A stretch of DNA of 64,000 bases from Streptomyces zhaozhouensis (lineage in GTDB: Bacteria > Actinomycetota > Actinomycetes > Streptomycetales > Streptomycetaceae), in contig NZ_OCNE01000012.1 of the NCBI RefSeq assembly GCF_900230195.1, positions 151,560 through 215,559 of the forward strand, in the 5' to 3' direction. The notes under the pieces were generated by a model, which had not been told where the DNA came from, made no database searches, and saw nothing but the letters and a program-made list of their open reading frames with translations. Below are positions 1-7,362 of the stretch, piece after piece. Both the position numbers and the translations under genes were made by a program. How positions within the stretch are numbered: the first letter of the stretch is position 1; every line of letters starts with the position of its first letter.

Positions 1-192
1 CCGCGACGGCCGTCAGCAGCCCGGACCGGTCGCCGAAGTGGTGGGCGGGCGCCGCGTGCGAGACGCCGACGCGCCGCGCCAGCTCCCGCAGGCTGACCGC
101 GTTCGGCCCGTCGGCGGCGATGACCTCCAGCGCGGCGGCGACCAGGGCGCGCCGCAGATCGCCGTGGTGGTAGGGGCGTTGGCTGCGCATGG
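1..192 (-). CDS. TetR-family regulator, N-terminal part (cut by window edge)
   Basis: Only the first 64 codons are in the window; the gene continues beyond base 1. The ATG at 190-192 gives MRSQRPYHHGDLRRALVAAA, and the helix-turn-helix follows as SLRELARRVGVS then HHFGDRSGLL. This is the canonical TetR DNA-binding layout: helix 1, recognition helix, then the F.....LL segment. TetR proteins are dimeric ligand-responsive repressors that usually control a neighbouring gene. The ligand domain is not visible, so neither effector nor target can be named. The gene reads away from the hairpin-rich stretch on its upstream side. Confidence 0.85.
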
Positions 193-283
193 GGTCACCC
201 TAAGCGCATCTTGACGTTGACAAGATCTGGTGCGGCGGGTCAGGCTGGCGCCGTTCTGTCGCGACGACGCACCGGAGGCGGAC

Positions 284-574
284 CGATTGACCCTCTCCCG
301 CCTGGAGGCGGGGGATTCCAGCGGTTCCCCGCTGGGGTTCCCGCCTCGTCGACGACCGCTCTGTCCGGGAGGACTCCCGGTGAGGTCTCACACCGTCTCC
401 CCGGGCAGACGCGGCCAGCCGGGCCACCTCACGTCCTCGCGCCTCCCCTCCGCGCGACCAGCGTTGCCCGGCGGCCGTTGGAGGCCGGCCCGCCCCGGCG
501 GCGCACCGGCCTCCCCCGCCCCGCTCCGCAGGAGCGTCGTTTCCCCCTCCCCGGCTGAGGCCGGGGGTATCCAC
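284..574 (-). mobile_element. IS605/TnpB-type relic, possibly a non-autonomous palindrome-ended element
   Basis: The 396-base gap 193-588 has no convincing gene. It holds perfect hairpins at 297-302/307-312 (CCCGCC/GGCGGG), 318-323/330-335 (CCAGCG/CGCTGG), 365-370/375-380 (CCGGGA/TCCCGG) and 549-555/560-566 (CCCCGGC/GCCGGGG). On the minus strand the left edge reads GGAATCCCCCGCCT...GAGAGGGTCAA. That resembles the right ends I recall for streptomycete IS200/IS605 tnpB elements. An antisense reading GIPRLQAGEG over the first two hairpins resembles the tail of such TnpB proteins. No transposase body remains. The right-hand hairpin stops about 10 bases before the ribosome site of the next gene. 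Boundaries are approximate. Confidence 0.45.
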
Positions 575-588
575 GAAGGAGAACCCCG

Positions 589-1455
589 ATGACCCGTGAC
601 CTGGGACGGGTGCGTCAGCTGTGGCACCTGCTGGAACCGCCGCACGCCGTGCTCTACTTCGCGCCCGAGACGGCGGAGGAGCTGGGTGCCCTGGGGTATC
701 CGGCCGAGGACCGTTGGCGGGCCTACTTCGCCTGCCGCGCCGCGCCGTTGGGGCCGGTCGGGCCGGGGGCGATCGCCTCCGCGTTCTACAGCTTCGCCCC
801 CGCGATGGTGCGTCGGCACGCGACCGACCTGTGGTCGACGACCGATCCGGCGGCGGTGCTGGCGGCCAGGCTGCGGGTGGTCGACCGGGTCTACCGGCGG
901 CTGCTGGGCGACCGGGTGGAGAGCCCCGAGCTGGCCGAGGCGGCGGAGCTGGTCGAACGGGCGGCCGCCGCGGCGGAGTGCGCCGGTCGGCCGTTGGCGG
1001 CGGCCAACGCCGCGCTGCCCCGGCCGGACGCGCCGCATCTGCGGCTGTGGCAGGCGGCGGCCGTGCTGCGGGAGCACCGGGGCGACGGGCATCTGGCGGC
1101 GTTGCTGGTCGCGGAGCTGGACCCGGTGGAGTCGCTGGTGTCGTTCGCCGCGTTCGGCGCGGCCGCCACCGAGGTCTTCGGGAGCCGGGGGTGGAGCGCG
1201 GCCGAGTGGTCGGCGGCCGAGGAGCGGCTGACCGCCCGGGGGCTGCTGGCGGCAGACGGCACGGCCACCGAGGAGGGGCGGGCGCTGCGCGCGCGGATCG
1301 AGCGGGAGACCGACACCCTGGCGGCCGGCCCCTGGAGCACGCTGAGCGGCGCGGAGGAGGACCGGCTCGTCGAACTGCTGGGCGAGTTCTGGGTGGTCAT
1401 GCTCAAGTCCGGGCTGCTGCCCCGGGAGAACACCCTGGGAATCGGCCGGATCTGA
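589..1455 (+). CDS. SCO6745/SalK-family protein
   Basis: This 288-residue protein starts with MTRDLGRVRQLWHLLEPPHA and contains the segment ALGYPAEDRWRAYFACRAAP followed by PGAIASAFYSFAP. That is the signature of the SCO6745 (SalK-like) family of winged-helix-containing actinobacterial proteins, whose biochemical role is not established. The C-terminal half (EEGRALRARIERETDTLA) has the look of the family's winged-helix part. The ATG at 589 follows GAAGGAGAA with good spacing. The upstream hairpin of the IS605-like relic lies almost on this ribosome site, so expression may have been altered by its arrival. Length is normal for the family. Confidence 0.75.
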   Translation: MTRDLGRVRQLWHLLEPPHAVLYFAPETAEELGALGYPAEDRWRAYFACRAAPLGPVGPGAIASAFYSFAPAMVRRHATDLWSTTDPAAVLAARLRVVDRVYRRLLGDRVESPELAEAAELVERAAAAAECAGRPLAAANAALPRPDAPHLRLWQAAAVLREHRGDGHLAALLVAELDPVESLVSFAAFGAAATEVFGSRGWSAAEWSAAEERLTARGLLAADGTATEEGRALRARIERETDTLAAGPWSTLSGAEEDRLVELLGEFWVVMLKSGLLPRENTLGIGRI

Positions 1456-1501
1456 GGCCGCGCACGGCGCCCCGCCGTCCCCCGGTCGCCTCGGAGGGGG
1501 A

Positions 1502-1555
1502 TGGACGGGCGCGCCACCGCATGTAAACATATGTCGCATGGCGAATAATGATGCG
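1502..1555 (+). promoter_or_regulatory. Putative leaderless promoter and dyad at argJ start
   Basis: An AT-rich patch in GC-rich DNA sits directly on the argJ start. A TAAACA box (1524-1529) lies 16 bases after TGGACG (1502-1507) and would place transcription start at about the ATG (1538). ATGT-AA-ACAT (1521-1530) is a short inverted repeat, and CGCAT (1535-1539) is mirrored by ATGCG (1551-1555). These could form an operator. No Shine-Dalgarno sequence is visible. Confidence 0.35.
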
Positions 1556-2776
1556 GACGGTATGGGTGCGGGCGTCGAGTGGCCCCGGGGCTTCCGTGGG
1601 TACGCGGGCCACGCCGGGGTGCGACAGAGCGGGAACGACCTCTCGATCATCGCCTCGGAGCGGCCGGCGGTCAGCGCGGCCGTCTTCACCCGGAGCCGCT
1701 TCGCCGGTCCCTCGGTGGTGCTCAGCCGCCGCCACGCGGCCGACCAGCGGATGAGCGCCATCGTCACGGTCGCCTCCAACGCCAACGTGGCCACCGGCGC
1801 GGAGGGCGAGCGGAACGCGGCGGAACTGGCCGCCCTCGTCGGGGACCTGCTGGAGATCCCGGCCGAGCGGGTCCTCGTCAGCTCGACCGGGGTGATCGGC
1901 CGCCAACTGCCCATGGCGCCGCTGCGCGCGCACCTCGGCGGAGGCGGGGCCGGCGGGGCCCACCGGGACGGACCGGCAGCCACGGTCGCCGGCGCGGAGG
2001 ACTTCGACGCGGATCCGCTGGCCGTGGCCGGGGCCATGATGACCACCGACACCCACGCGAAGGTCAGCAGCCGCACGGTGGGCGAAGCCCGTGTCGTCGG
2101 GGTGGCCAAGGGCGTCGGCATGATCGAGCCCGACATGGCGACCATGCTGGCCTATCTGGTGACGGACGCCGAGGTCGGCCCGATCGAGCTGGACAACGCG
2201 CTCCGCAGCGCGGTCGACCGCACCTTCAACTGTCTGAGCGTGGACACCGACACCTCCACCTCGGACACCGTGGCGCTGCTGGCCAACGGCGCCGCCGGGC
2301 CGGTCGACGCGGACGCGTTCGCGGAGGCGGTGCACGCCGTCTGCCTGGACCTCACCGAGCAGTTGGCCAGGGACGGCGAGGGGGCGACCAAGCTGCTGCG
2401 TGTGGTGGTCCAGGGCGCCGCCAGCCCCGCGCAGGCGAAGCGGATCGCCAAGAGCGTCCTCAACTCGCCGCTGGTGAAGACCGCCGTCCATGGCGCCGAC
2501 CCCAACTGGGGCCGGGTCGTGATGGCCGTCGGCAAGAACACCGAGCACGAGGAGGACCTGGCCATCACCCCGGAGCGGACCACCGTGCGCTTTGGTGCGA
2601 TGGAGGTCTACCCCACGGCCACCGGCGAGGAGGAGCTGGCCCGGCTGGTGGAGATCATGCGCCAGGACGAGGTGGAGATCGGCGTCACGCTCGGGCTCGG
2701 GGAGGGCGCCGCCACGGTCTACGGCTGCGACCTCTCCGACGGCTATGTGCGGATCAACGCCGACTACACCACCTGA
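1538..2776 (+). CDS. argJ: Glutamate N-acetyltransferase / amino-acid acetyltransferase, ArgJ family
   Basis: ArgJ moves the acetyl group from N-acetylornithine to glutamate, recycling it in arginine synthesis; some members also make acetylglutamate from acetyl-CoA. The 412-residue protein shows the SSTGVIG oxyanion region (about residue 110), the MMTTDTHAK self-cleavage site where the second chain begins with the nucleophilic Thr, VDTDTSTSDT, HGADPNWGR and the expected C-terminal INADYTT. No argC, argB, argD or argR lies nearby, unlike the usual argCJBDR cluster. It may therefore be a second, specialised ornithine acetyltransferase; the VDTDTSTSDT form, as I remember it, also occurs in the OAT2 type of the clavulanate pathway. 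Start chosen at 1538; no ribosome site seen. Confidence 0.85.
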   Translation: MANNDADGMGAGVEWPRGFRGYAGHAGVRQSGNDLSIIASERPAVSAAVFTRSRFAGPSVVLSRRHAADQRMSAIVTVASNANVATGAEGERNAAELAALVGDLLEIPAERVLVSSTGVIGRQLPMAPLRAHLGGGGAGGAHRDGPAATVAGAEDFDADPLAVAGAMMTTDTHAKVSSRTVGEARVVGVAKGVGMIEPDMATMLAYLVTDAEVGPIELDNALRSAVDRTFNCLSVDTDTSTSDTVALLANGAAGPVDADAFAEAVHAVCLDLTEQLARDGEGATKLLRVVVQGAASPAQAKRIAKSVLNSPLVKTAVHGADPNWGRVVMAVGKNTEHEEDLAITPERTTVRFGAMEVYPTATGEEELARLVEIMRQDEVEIGVTLGLGEGAATVYGCDLSDGYVRINADYTT

Positions 2777-2796
2777 GCGGGGCCTCCCCGTGCCCA

Positions 2797-2812
2797 TGTT
2801 TCACGTGGAACA
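2797..2812. other. parS: parS centromere-like site 1
   Basis: TGTTTCACGTGGAACA contains an exact match to the streptomycete ParB-binding palindrome GTTTCACGTGGAAC (2798-2811). It lies between the argJ stop (2776) and the end of the convergent XRE gene (2819). ParB loads on such sites, mostly clustered around oriC, and with ParA and SMC organises and segregates chromosomes during sporulation. Confidence 0.9.
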
Positions 2813-2818
2813 AGGGCC

Positions 2819-3691
2819 TCATGTTTCACGTGGAACATCGTGCGCGAGCGGTCCCAGTCGCGCGCGCAGCCGTCGCAGCGCCTCGGCGGAGTCGCTGCCC
2901 GGCAGTGCGGCATAGAGAACGAGCCGCTGCCCCGGGTCCTCCGGTAGATCCGCGAGATGGTCGGTCAGCGTGAGCGCGCCCACCACGGGGTGTTGGTAGG
3001 TCAGGGTGTGGGTCGAGCAGACCTCCACTTGGTGTCCGGCCCAGAGCCGGCGGAACTCCTCGCTCTCCCGGATCAGTTCCTCCACCAACTGCCGCAGCAC
3101 CCGGTCGCCCGGGTGGAGGCTCGTTGCCCGTCGGAGGTCGGCGACCATGTCACGGCACCGGGAAGCCCACCCCACTCCGAAGAGCTGCCGCAGACACGGG
3201 TCGAGAAACATCAGCCGGGTCACATTGGGGCGGGCGGCGCGGGGGAGGTGGGGGGCCAGCAGGGTGTGGGCCAGCCGGTTCCAGACGAGCACATCGCCCC
3301 GGCGCCCCAGCACCAGGGCCGGGGTCTCGTCCAGGGAGTGAACGAGCGCGACCAGCGCGGGACGCAGCGCCTCGGCGGGGGCGGAGGCGACCTGTCGCGG
3401 CCTGGCCAACTGCCGCAGATGGCGCTGCTCGGCCTCGTCCAGACCGAGGGCACGGGCGAGGGAGTGCAACACCTGGTCGGAGACCCCCGGGCTCGCGCCC
3501 TGTTCCAGCCGGGTGTAGTACCCGACGCTGATCCCGGCTATCTCGGCCAGCTCCTCGCGCCGCAACCCGGGTACCCGACGCCGTCCCAGTGCCGGCAGCC
3601 CGACGTCCTCGGGGCGCAGCCGGGCGCGCCGGGAGCGAAGGAAATCACCGAGGTCGGGAGGGAGAGTTCTGCTCACCCGCTCATCCTGCAC
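2819..3691 (-). CDS. XRE-family regulator with MmyB-like ligand-binding domain
   Basis: 290 residues. The N-terminus holds a Cro/CI-type helix-turn-helix (RREELAEIAGISVGYYTRLE, about residues 45-64) preceded by the typical LGDFLRSRRARLRPEDVGLP. The remainder fits the MmyB-like ligand-binding domain (DVLVWNRLAHTLL, MFLDPCLRQLF, HPVVGALTL). In this family the domain is thought to bind a small hydrophobic ligand, and the gene often regulates an adjacent dehydrogenase; no such enzyme is adjacent here. Start taken at GTG 3691; an in-frame GTG five codons on (VSRTLPP) is equally possible. The stop lies just beyond parS site 2, so centromere and coding function share bases. Confidence 0.85.
   Translation of the reverse strand: MQDERVSRTLPPDLGDFLRSRRARLRPEDVGLPALGRRRVPGLRREELAEIAGISVGYYTRLEQGASPGVSDQVLHSLARALGLDEAEQRHLRQLARPRQVASAPAEALRPALVALVHSLDETPALVLGRRGDVLVWNRLAHTLLAPHLPRAARPNVTRLMFLDPCLRQLFGVGWASRCRDMVADLRRATSLHPGDRVLRQLVEELIRESEEFRRLWAGHQVEVCSTHTLTYQHPVVGALTLTDHLADLPEDPGQRLVLYAALPGSDSAEALRRLRARLGPLAHDVPRET
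2822..2837. other. parS: parS centromere-like site 2, inside a coding sequence
   Basis: A second exact TGTTTCACGTGGAACA, 25 bases from the first centre to centre. It overlaps the last codons of the minus-strand XRE gene, which there encode VPRE. The core GTTTCACGTGGAAC is at 2823-2836. Confidence 0.9.
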
Positions 3692-3884
3692 CGGTCGGAG
3701 GCGCCCCCCGTGCCGCGCTGGTCACGATCTCGCCAGGACCGTATCGTGCCACGTCTTCCGGGGCGCGTCGGCCGGTCGCGCCGGGCGGTCGGGGGCCCGG
3801 CCGGAGGGGGCCTCACCACCCCATGGCCGCCACGGCGAAAACCAGTGGCCGAGGGGTGCGGGTGCCCCGGTACGGTCCGCCCTC

Positions 3885-4826
3885 ATGGAATCTGTACAGC
3901 GGGACCCGGCGCCGGAGCGGCGTGTCGTGCGGGAGATCGTCGCCCGCCACGGGATCGCCTGGGACTCCGTCAGGCCGTCGCCGGTGCAGGGCGAGGCGGC
4001 CCGGGTCTGGCTGCTGGGGGACGCGTGGGTGCTCAAGGTCGCCCGGGAGGGGTTCGCGGACGATCTGCGCAAGGAGGCGCTGGTGATCCCGTTCGCCGTG
4101 CGCGGCGGGCTGCGGACGCCGGCGCTGCGGGACTGGGGGGAGGAGCCGCTTCCCTGGCTGCTGGCCGAGCGTGCGCCCGGCAGGCCGGCGGACGGGGGCG
4201 AGCCGGGGGACGCCGGGCTGCGCGCGCTCGGTCGGGAACTGGCGACCCTGCACTCGGCCGAGGTCCCCGACGAGGTGCGGGCGGGGGTGCCGGCCGACGT
4301 GCCGGGCGACCCACGTGTCGAAATCGAGGCGCTCGCCGGACGCGGCTATCTCAGCCCGGCGCTGGCCGACTGGCTGAACCGCTGGCTCGACCGCCTCGCG
4401 GGGGAACGGGGCGAGCGGGCGGAGGGCACGCTGATCCACGGCGACATCGCGGCGGGCAATCTGCTCTTCGCCGAGGACGGCTCGCTCACCGCGCTGCTGG
4501 ACTGGGGAGACGCGGCATGGGCCGATCCCGCCGTCGAGTTCGCCAAGGTGCCGCCGCGGAGACTGCCGCCGGTGCTCACCGGCTACCTGGACGACGGCTC
4601 CCGGGGCGGGCGGCAGACGCTCGTCGAGCGGGGGCCAGGACTGGTGGCCGACGTGCTGTGGCACCAGCTGAGCTGGGCGGTGCTGCGGTTGCCCGGGAAG
4701 CCGCGGCCCGAAGGCGCCCACTGGAGCGCCCAGCCCGCCAACCGGCTTCTCGAACTGCTGCGCCTCTACGCCGAGGAACTGCCCGAGCCGTGGGCCGGCT
4801 GGATGAGGTCCCAGCGGTTGCCGTAA
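3885..4826 (+). CDS. Aminoglycoside phosphotransferase-type kinase
   Basis: 313 residues of the APH/choline-kinase fold. The Brenner-type catalytic loop LIHGDIAAGNLLF (about residues 184-196) carries the catalytic Asp and metal-binding Asn, and ALLDWGDAAWADPAVEFAK provides the second metal-binding Asp. The N-terminal lobe has AWVLKVA with the likely ATP-contacting Lys. Such kinases phosphorylate a hydroxyl on antibiotics, sugars or small metabolites; the substrate cannot be told from sequence. No clear ribosome site precedes the ATG, so it may be leaderless. The 3' end overlaps the convergent VOC gene by about 60 bases. Confidence 0.8.
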   Translation: MESVQRDPAPERRVVREIVARHGIAWDSVRPSPVQGEAARVWLLGDAWVLKVAREGFADDLRKEALVIPFAVRGGLRTPALRDWGEEPLPWLLAERAPGRPADGGEPGDAGLRALGRELATLHSAEVPDEVRAGVPADVPGDPRVEIEALAGRGYLSPALADWLNRWLDRLAGERGERAEGTLIHGDIAAGNLLFAEDGSLTALLDWGDAAWADPAVEFAKVPPRRLPPVLTGYLDDGSRGGRQTLVERGPGLVADVLWHQLSWAVLRLPGKPRPEGAHWSAQPANRLLELLRLYAEELPEPWAGWMRSQRLP

Positions 4827-5179
4827 CGGTCCACGAAGACCACCACCCGGCCGTAGCTCTCGGTCCTCGGCGGTTCCTCCAGGGCGACGCCGGCCGCCAT
4901 CAGCCGGGCCAGGTCGGCGTCGAAGTCGTCCGTGTCGAGGAAGAACCCGACCCGGCCGCCCGTCTGGTCCCCCACCCGCGCCCGCTGCCGCTCGCCGACC
5001 GCCCGCGCCAGCAGCAGCCCGGTCTCCGCCGTCGGGCTCGGAGCGACGACCACCCAGCGCTTTCCGTCGGGCGCGAGGAGCCGGTCCTCGCGCAGCGTGA
5101 AACCGAGCACCTCCGTGTAGTAGGCGATCGCCTCGTCGTACTCCGGTACCACCAGGGTCACCAGTCCCATGCGGCGCAT
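4766..5179 (-). CDS. VOC-family (glyoxalase/bleomycin-resistance-like) protein
   Basis: 137 residues forming one glyoxalase-type unit: MGLVTLVVPEYDEAIAYYTE at the start, GFFLDTDDFDADLARLMAAG in the middle, and the closing FVDRYGNRWDLIQP. VOC proteins bind a metal and act as isomerases, dioxygenases or drug binders; the substrate is not predictable. Two in-frame ATGs (5179 and 5170) straddle a perfect palindrome, so start and operator are entangled. It is divergent from the AraC-type gene, whose start is only 15 bases away, suggesting that regulator controls it. Its 3' end runs into the phosphotransferase gene on the other strand. Confidence 0.8.
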   Translation of the reverse strand: MRRMGLVTLVVPEYDEAIAYYTEVLGFTLREDRLLAPDGKRWVVVAPSPTAETGLLLARAVGERQRARVGDQTGGRVGFFLDTDDFDADLARLMAAGVALEEPPRTESYGRVVVFVDRYGNRWDLIQPAHGSGSSSA

Positions 5180-5182
5180 GGG
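5166..5182. promoter_or_regulatory. Perfect palindrome CCCATGCG-G-CGCATGGG
   Basis: A 17-base perfect inverted repeat with a one-base centre lies between the divergent VOC and AraC genes. It contains both candidate VOC start codons and ends 12 bases before the AraC ATG. It is a natural operator candidate, although part of it is coding if the upstream VOC start is used. Confidence 0.5.
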
Positions 5183-5194
5183 ACTCAGCCTGCC

Positions 5195-5899
5195 ATGCTG
5201 GGCGACGTGTACAGCGAACGGCCTGCCGAGCGGCTGCCGGGGGCGGTGGTCTGGCGGAACACGCCCCGGCCGGGAGACCCCCCGGGGCGCGTGCTGCCCG
5301 ACGGCTGCATGGATCTGATCCTGCTCGGCGACCGGCTGGTGGTCGCCGGGCCCGACACCCGTGCACTGGTCGGCCACCAGGGCGCGGGGCTGCCCTGTGT
5401 CGGCCTCCGCTTCGCGCCCGGACAGGCGCCGCTGGTGCTCGGGGAGCCGGCGGACGCGTTCGTCGACGCCCGGGTGGCGCTGGCCGAGGTGTGGCCGGAG
5501 CGGACGGTGCGGGAGCTGACCGAACGGGTCGCGCTCGCCGAGCGCCCCGGGGCCGTTCTCCAGGAGGCGGCGCTCGCCCGGCTCGGCGACCCGCCGGCGG
5601 AGGAACGCTGGCGACCGGCGGCGGTGGCCGCGTTGGACGCCGGGCGCTCGGTGGCGGAGACGGCGCGCGGGCTGGGGCTCAGCCAACGGCAGATGCACCG
5701 CCGCAGTCTGCGCGCCTTCGGGTACGGCCCGAAGACCCTGGCCCGCGTGCTGCGGATGCGGCGCGCCCTGGCACTGGCCAGGTGCGGAGAGCCGCTGGCC
5801 GAGGTGGCGGCCCGGGTCGGCTACGCCGACCAGGCCCATCTGGCGCGGGAGTTCAGGGCGCTGGCCGGGGTGCCCGTGGGGCGGTTGCTGACGCCCTGA
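5195..5899 (+). CDS. AraC-family transcriptional regulator
   Basis: 234 residues. The N-terminal part (RVLPDGCMDLILLGDRLVVAGPDT) matches the small sensor domain of the subfamily known for the DUF6597-like cupin-type fold. The C-terminus carries two helix-turn-helix units: SVAETARGLGLSQRQMHRRS (about residues 152-171) and PLAEVAARVGYADQAHLAREF with the AraC landmark GYADQAHLAREFR (about 207-219). AraC members bind direct repeats near promoters and usually respond to a small molecule. It faces the VOC gene across a 15-base gap holding a palindrome, which argues for local or self regulation. ATG 5195 chosen; ribosome site weak. Confidence 0.8.
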   Translation: MLGDVYSERPAERLPGAVVWRNTPRPGDPPGRVLPDGCMDLILLGDRLVVAGPDTRALVGHQGAGLPCVGLRFAPGQAPLVLGEPADAFVDARVALAEVWPERTVRELTERVALAERPGAVLQEAALARLGDPPAEERWRPAAVAALDAGRSVAETARGLGLSQRQMHRRSLRAFGYGPKTLARVLRMRRALALARCGEPLAEVAARVGYADQAHLAREFRALAGVPVGRLLTP

Positions 5900-5930
5900 C
5901 ATGGCCGCCGGTACGCGGCCGTGTGAACTG

Positions 5931-5975
5931 TCGGTGCCGTCAGTGCCGTCGGTGCCGTCGGTGCCGTCAGTGCTG
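5931..5975. repeat. Five tandem 9-base units (TCRGTGCCG)
   Basis: Five consecutive 9-base units, alternating TCGGTGCCG and TCAGTGCCG with the last ending TGCTG. They fill the junction between the AraC gene and the convergent VOC gene and overlap the last three codons and stop of the latter. Too short and unspaced for a CRISPR; a slippage-prone microsatellite. Confidence 0.85.
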
Positions 5976-6356
5976 CCAGGCGAAGAGGTCGACGGAGTTG
6001 CCGTCCGGGTCGCGCACCACGGCGTAGCGCTGCCCCCAGACGGCGTCCCAGGGCTCACGCTCGCCGGGGTAGCCGGCGTCGACCAACTCGCGGTAGAGGG
6101 AGTCGACCTCCCCCGGGCTGTCGCAGCGGAAGGCCAACGAGACGCGCGCGCCCTCCGGCCTCGGCTGGTAGTCCGGGTGCAGGGAGCGCACCGACTCCAG
6201 GGTGTCCCAGGCGAGCCGCACGCCGCCGTCGAGCACGGTCTCGGCGTGCGGCTCGGCGGCGTCCTCCGGAACGGTCACGCCGAGGCGGCGGTAGAAGGCG
6301 AGCGAGGCCGTCAGGTCGTCCGTGACCAGGCCGATCATGTCCATTCGAGGTGTCAT
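5967..6356 (-). CDS. VOC-family protein
   Basis: 129 residues with a single glyoxalase-like unit: MDMIGLVTDDLTASLAFYRR at the start, RVSLAFRCDSPGEVDSLYRE in the middle, and the C-terminal VVRDPDGNSVDLFAWQH. The closing DPDGNSVDLF is the usual metal-side strand of this superfamily. Substrate unknown. It is the second VOC gene within 1.2 kb, on the same strand as the first but separated by the AraC gene. The 3' end lies inside a 9-base tandem repeat, so the C-terminal residues may vary between strains. Start at ATG 6356, with alternative Met at 6344; no strong ribosome site. Confidence 0.8.
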   Translation of the reverse strand: MTPRMDMIGLVTDDLTASLAFYRRLGVTVPEDAAEPHAETVLDGGVRLAWDTLESVRSLHPDYQPRPEGARVSLAFRCDSPGEVDSLYRELVDAGYPGEREPWDAVWGQRYAVVRDPDGNSVDLFAWQH

Positions 6357-6477
6357 GGGGCCAGCGTAGAAACGGGCGGCGGCGGGGGTCTTGAACGAAT
6401 CGGCCGTGTCCGACCGCGGTGCGGCGTGCACGGCGCCGGGGCGGTCGGGCGGCTGGTCGCGCCACCGTCCGCGGGCG

Positions 6478-7362
6478 CTATCCGTGGGCCATGGAGAAGG
6501 GGGCGAAGCGGCGGGCGGGGGTGCCGGGCGGAGCGGGCGCGCCGTGGATCATCAGCTCCGTGCGCCCGGTCTCCTTGAGGCCCCGCGCGGCGAGCCAGCG
6601 GGCCAGTTCCGGCTGGTCGTCGCCGACGTCGAAGCGGGCCGGAGTCGGGGTGTCCAGCGCCAGCGGGGTCAGCAGCGCCCTGGCCACGGACGCGTCGTCG
6701 GCGACCAGGGGGCCGATCGACGTGGTGGAGACATTGGGCCAGGAGGCGCCGAAGCCGGCCAGCCGGCCGTCGGGCGTCCTGGCCACCAGAAGGCGGTCGG
6801 CGAAGCGCGGCAGCCGGGCGAGGAGTTCGGTCCGGTCGGCGCCGAAGGCCGTCAGGTCGTAGGCGAGGATCTCCGGCAGGTCGGCCGCCCGCGCCGGACG
6901 TACCGCGACCCCGCCGGCGTCCTCCCCGTCCTCCCCCGCGGGCGGCGCGGCGAAGGTGCCCCGCAGCGTGGTGATGCCGCCCACGGCCTTGAACCCCAGC
7001 CGTTCGTAGAGCGGGCGCCCCTGGTCCGTGGCGGTCAGCAGCAGCGGGGCCCCGGCCGCGTCCTCGATCACCCGGCGCATCAGCCGCAGCCCCAGGCCGC
7101 GCCGCTGGTGGCGGCCGGCCACCAGCATCATGCCGACCGCGTGCCACCGTTCCGCGTAGGAGGTGCGGATCACGGACGCCAGCAGCCCGCCGACCGGGTC
7201 GTCCTCGGGGGCGTCGACGCCGTATCCCGTTCCCGAGGCGAGCAGCAGGCGCCACTTGTGCTCCTCGCGTCCCCAGCCGTGCTCGTCGGCGAGGTCGAGG
7301 CAGGCGCTCAGATCGGCCGGCGTGAGCGGGCGGATCGGCGGATGATCGTCGCGTGAGGTCAC
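6478..7362 (-). CDS. Two-domain GNAT acetyltransferase
   Basis: 294 residues. The first GNAT unit contains VGMMLVAGRHQRRGLGLRLM (about residues 77-96), the acetyl-CoA pyrophosphate-binding Q/RxxGxG/A motif, followed by PLYERLGFKAVGGITTLRG. A second, more divergent half begins at VAVRPARAADLPEILAYDLT. The layout resembles Eis-like or tandem GNAT proteins, which acetylate amines of small molecules or proteins. The GTG start (7360-7362) overlaps the stop of the upstream membrane-protein gene (GTGA), so the two are probably translated together. Substrate unknown. Confidence 0.8.
   Translation of the reverse strand: MTSRDDHPPIRPLTPADLSACLDLADEHGWGREEHKWRLLLASGTGYGVDAPEDDPVGGLLASVIRTSYAERWHAVGMMLVAGRHQRRGLGLRLMRRVIEDAAGAPLLLTATDQGRPLYERLGFKAVGGITTLRGTFAAPPAGEDGEDAGGVAVRPARAADLPEILAYDLTAFGADRTELLARLPRFADRLLVARTPDGRLAGFGASWPNVSTTSIGPLVADDASVARALLTPLALDTPTPARFDVGDDQPELARWLAARGLKETGRTELMIHGAPAPPGTPARRFAPFSMAHG

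Noticed and set aside
388..2145. Long open frame on the minus strand opposite the SalK-like and argJ genes
   Set aside because: Low-complexity Arg/Pro/Gly composition and full overlap with two well-supported genes; an antisense artefact of high GC.
2957..5899. 980-codon plus-strand frame ending in the AraC regulator
   Set aside because: Only the last 234 codons resemble a protein family; the rest is antisense to the XRE gene or out of frame with the kinase.
5931..5975. CRISPR-like array
   Set aside because: Units are only 9 bases with no spacers; a simple tandem repeat.
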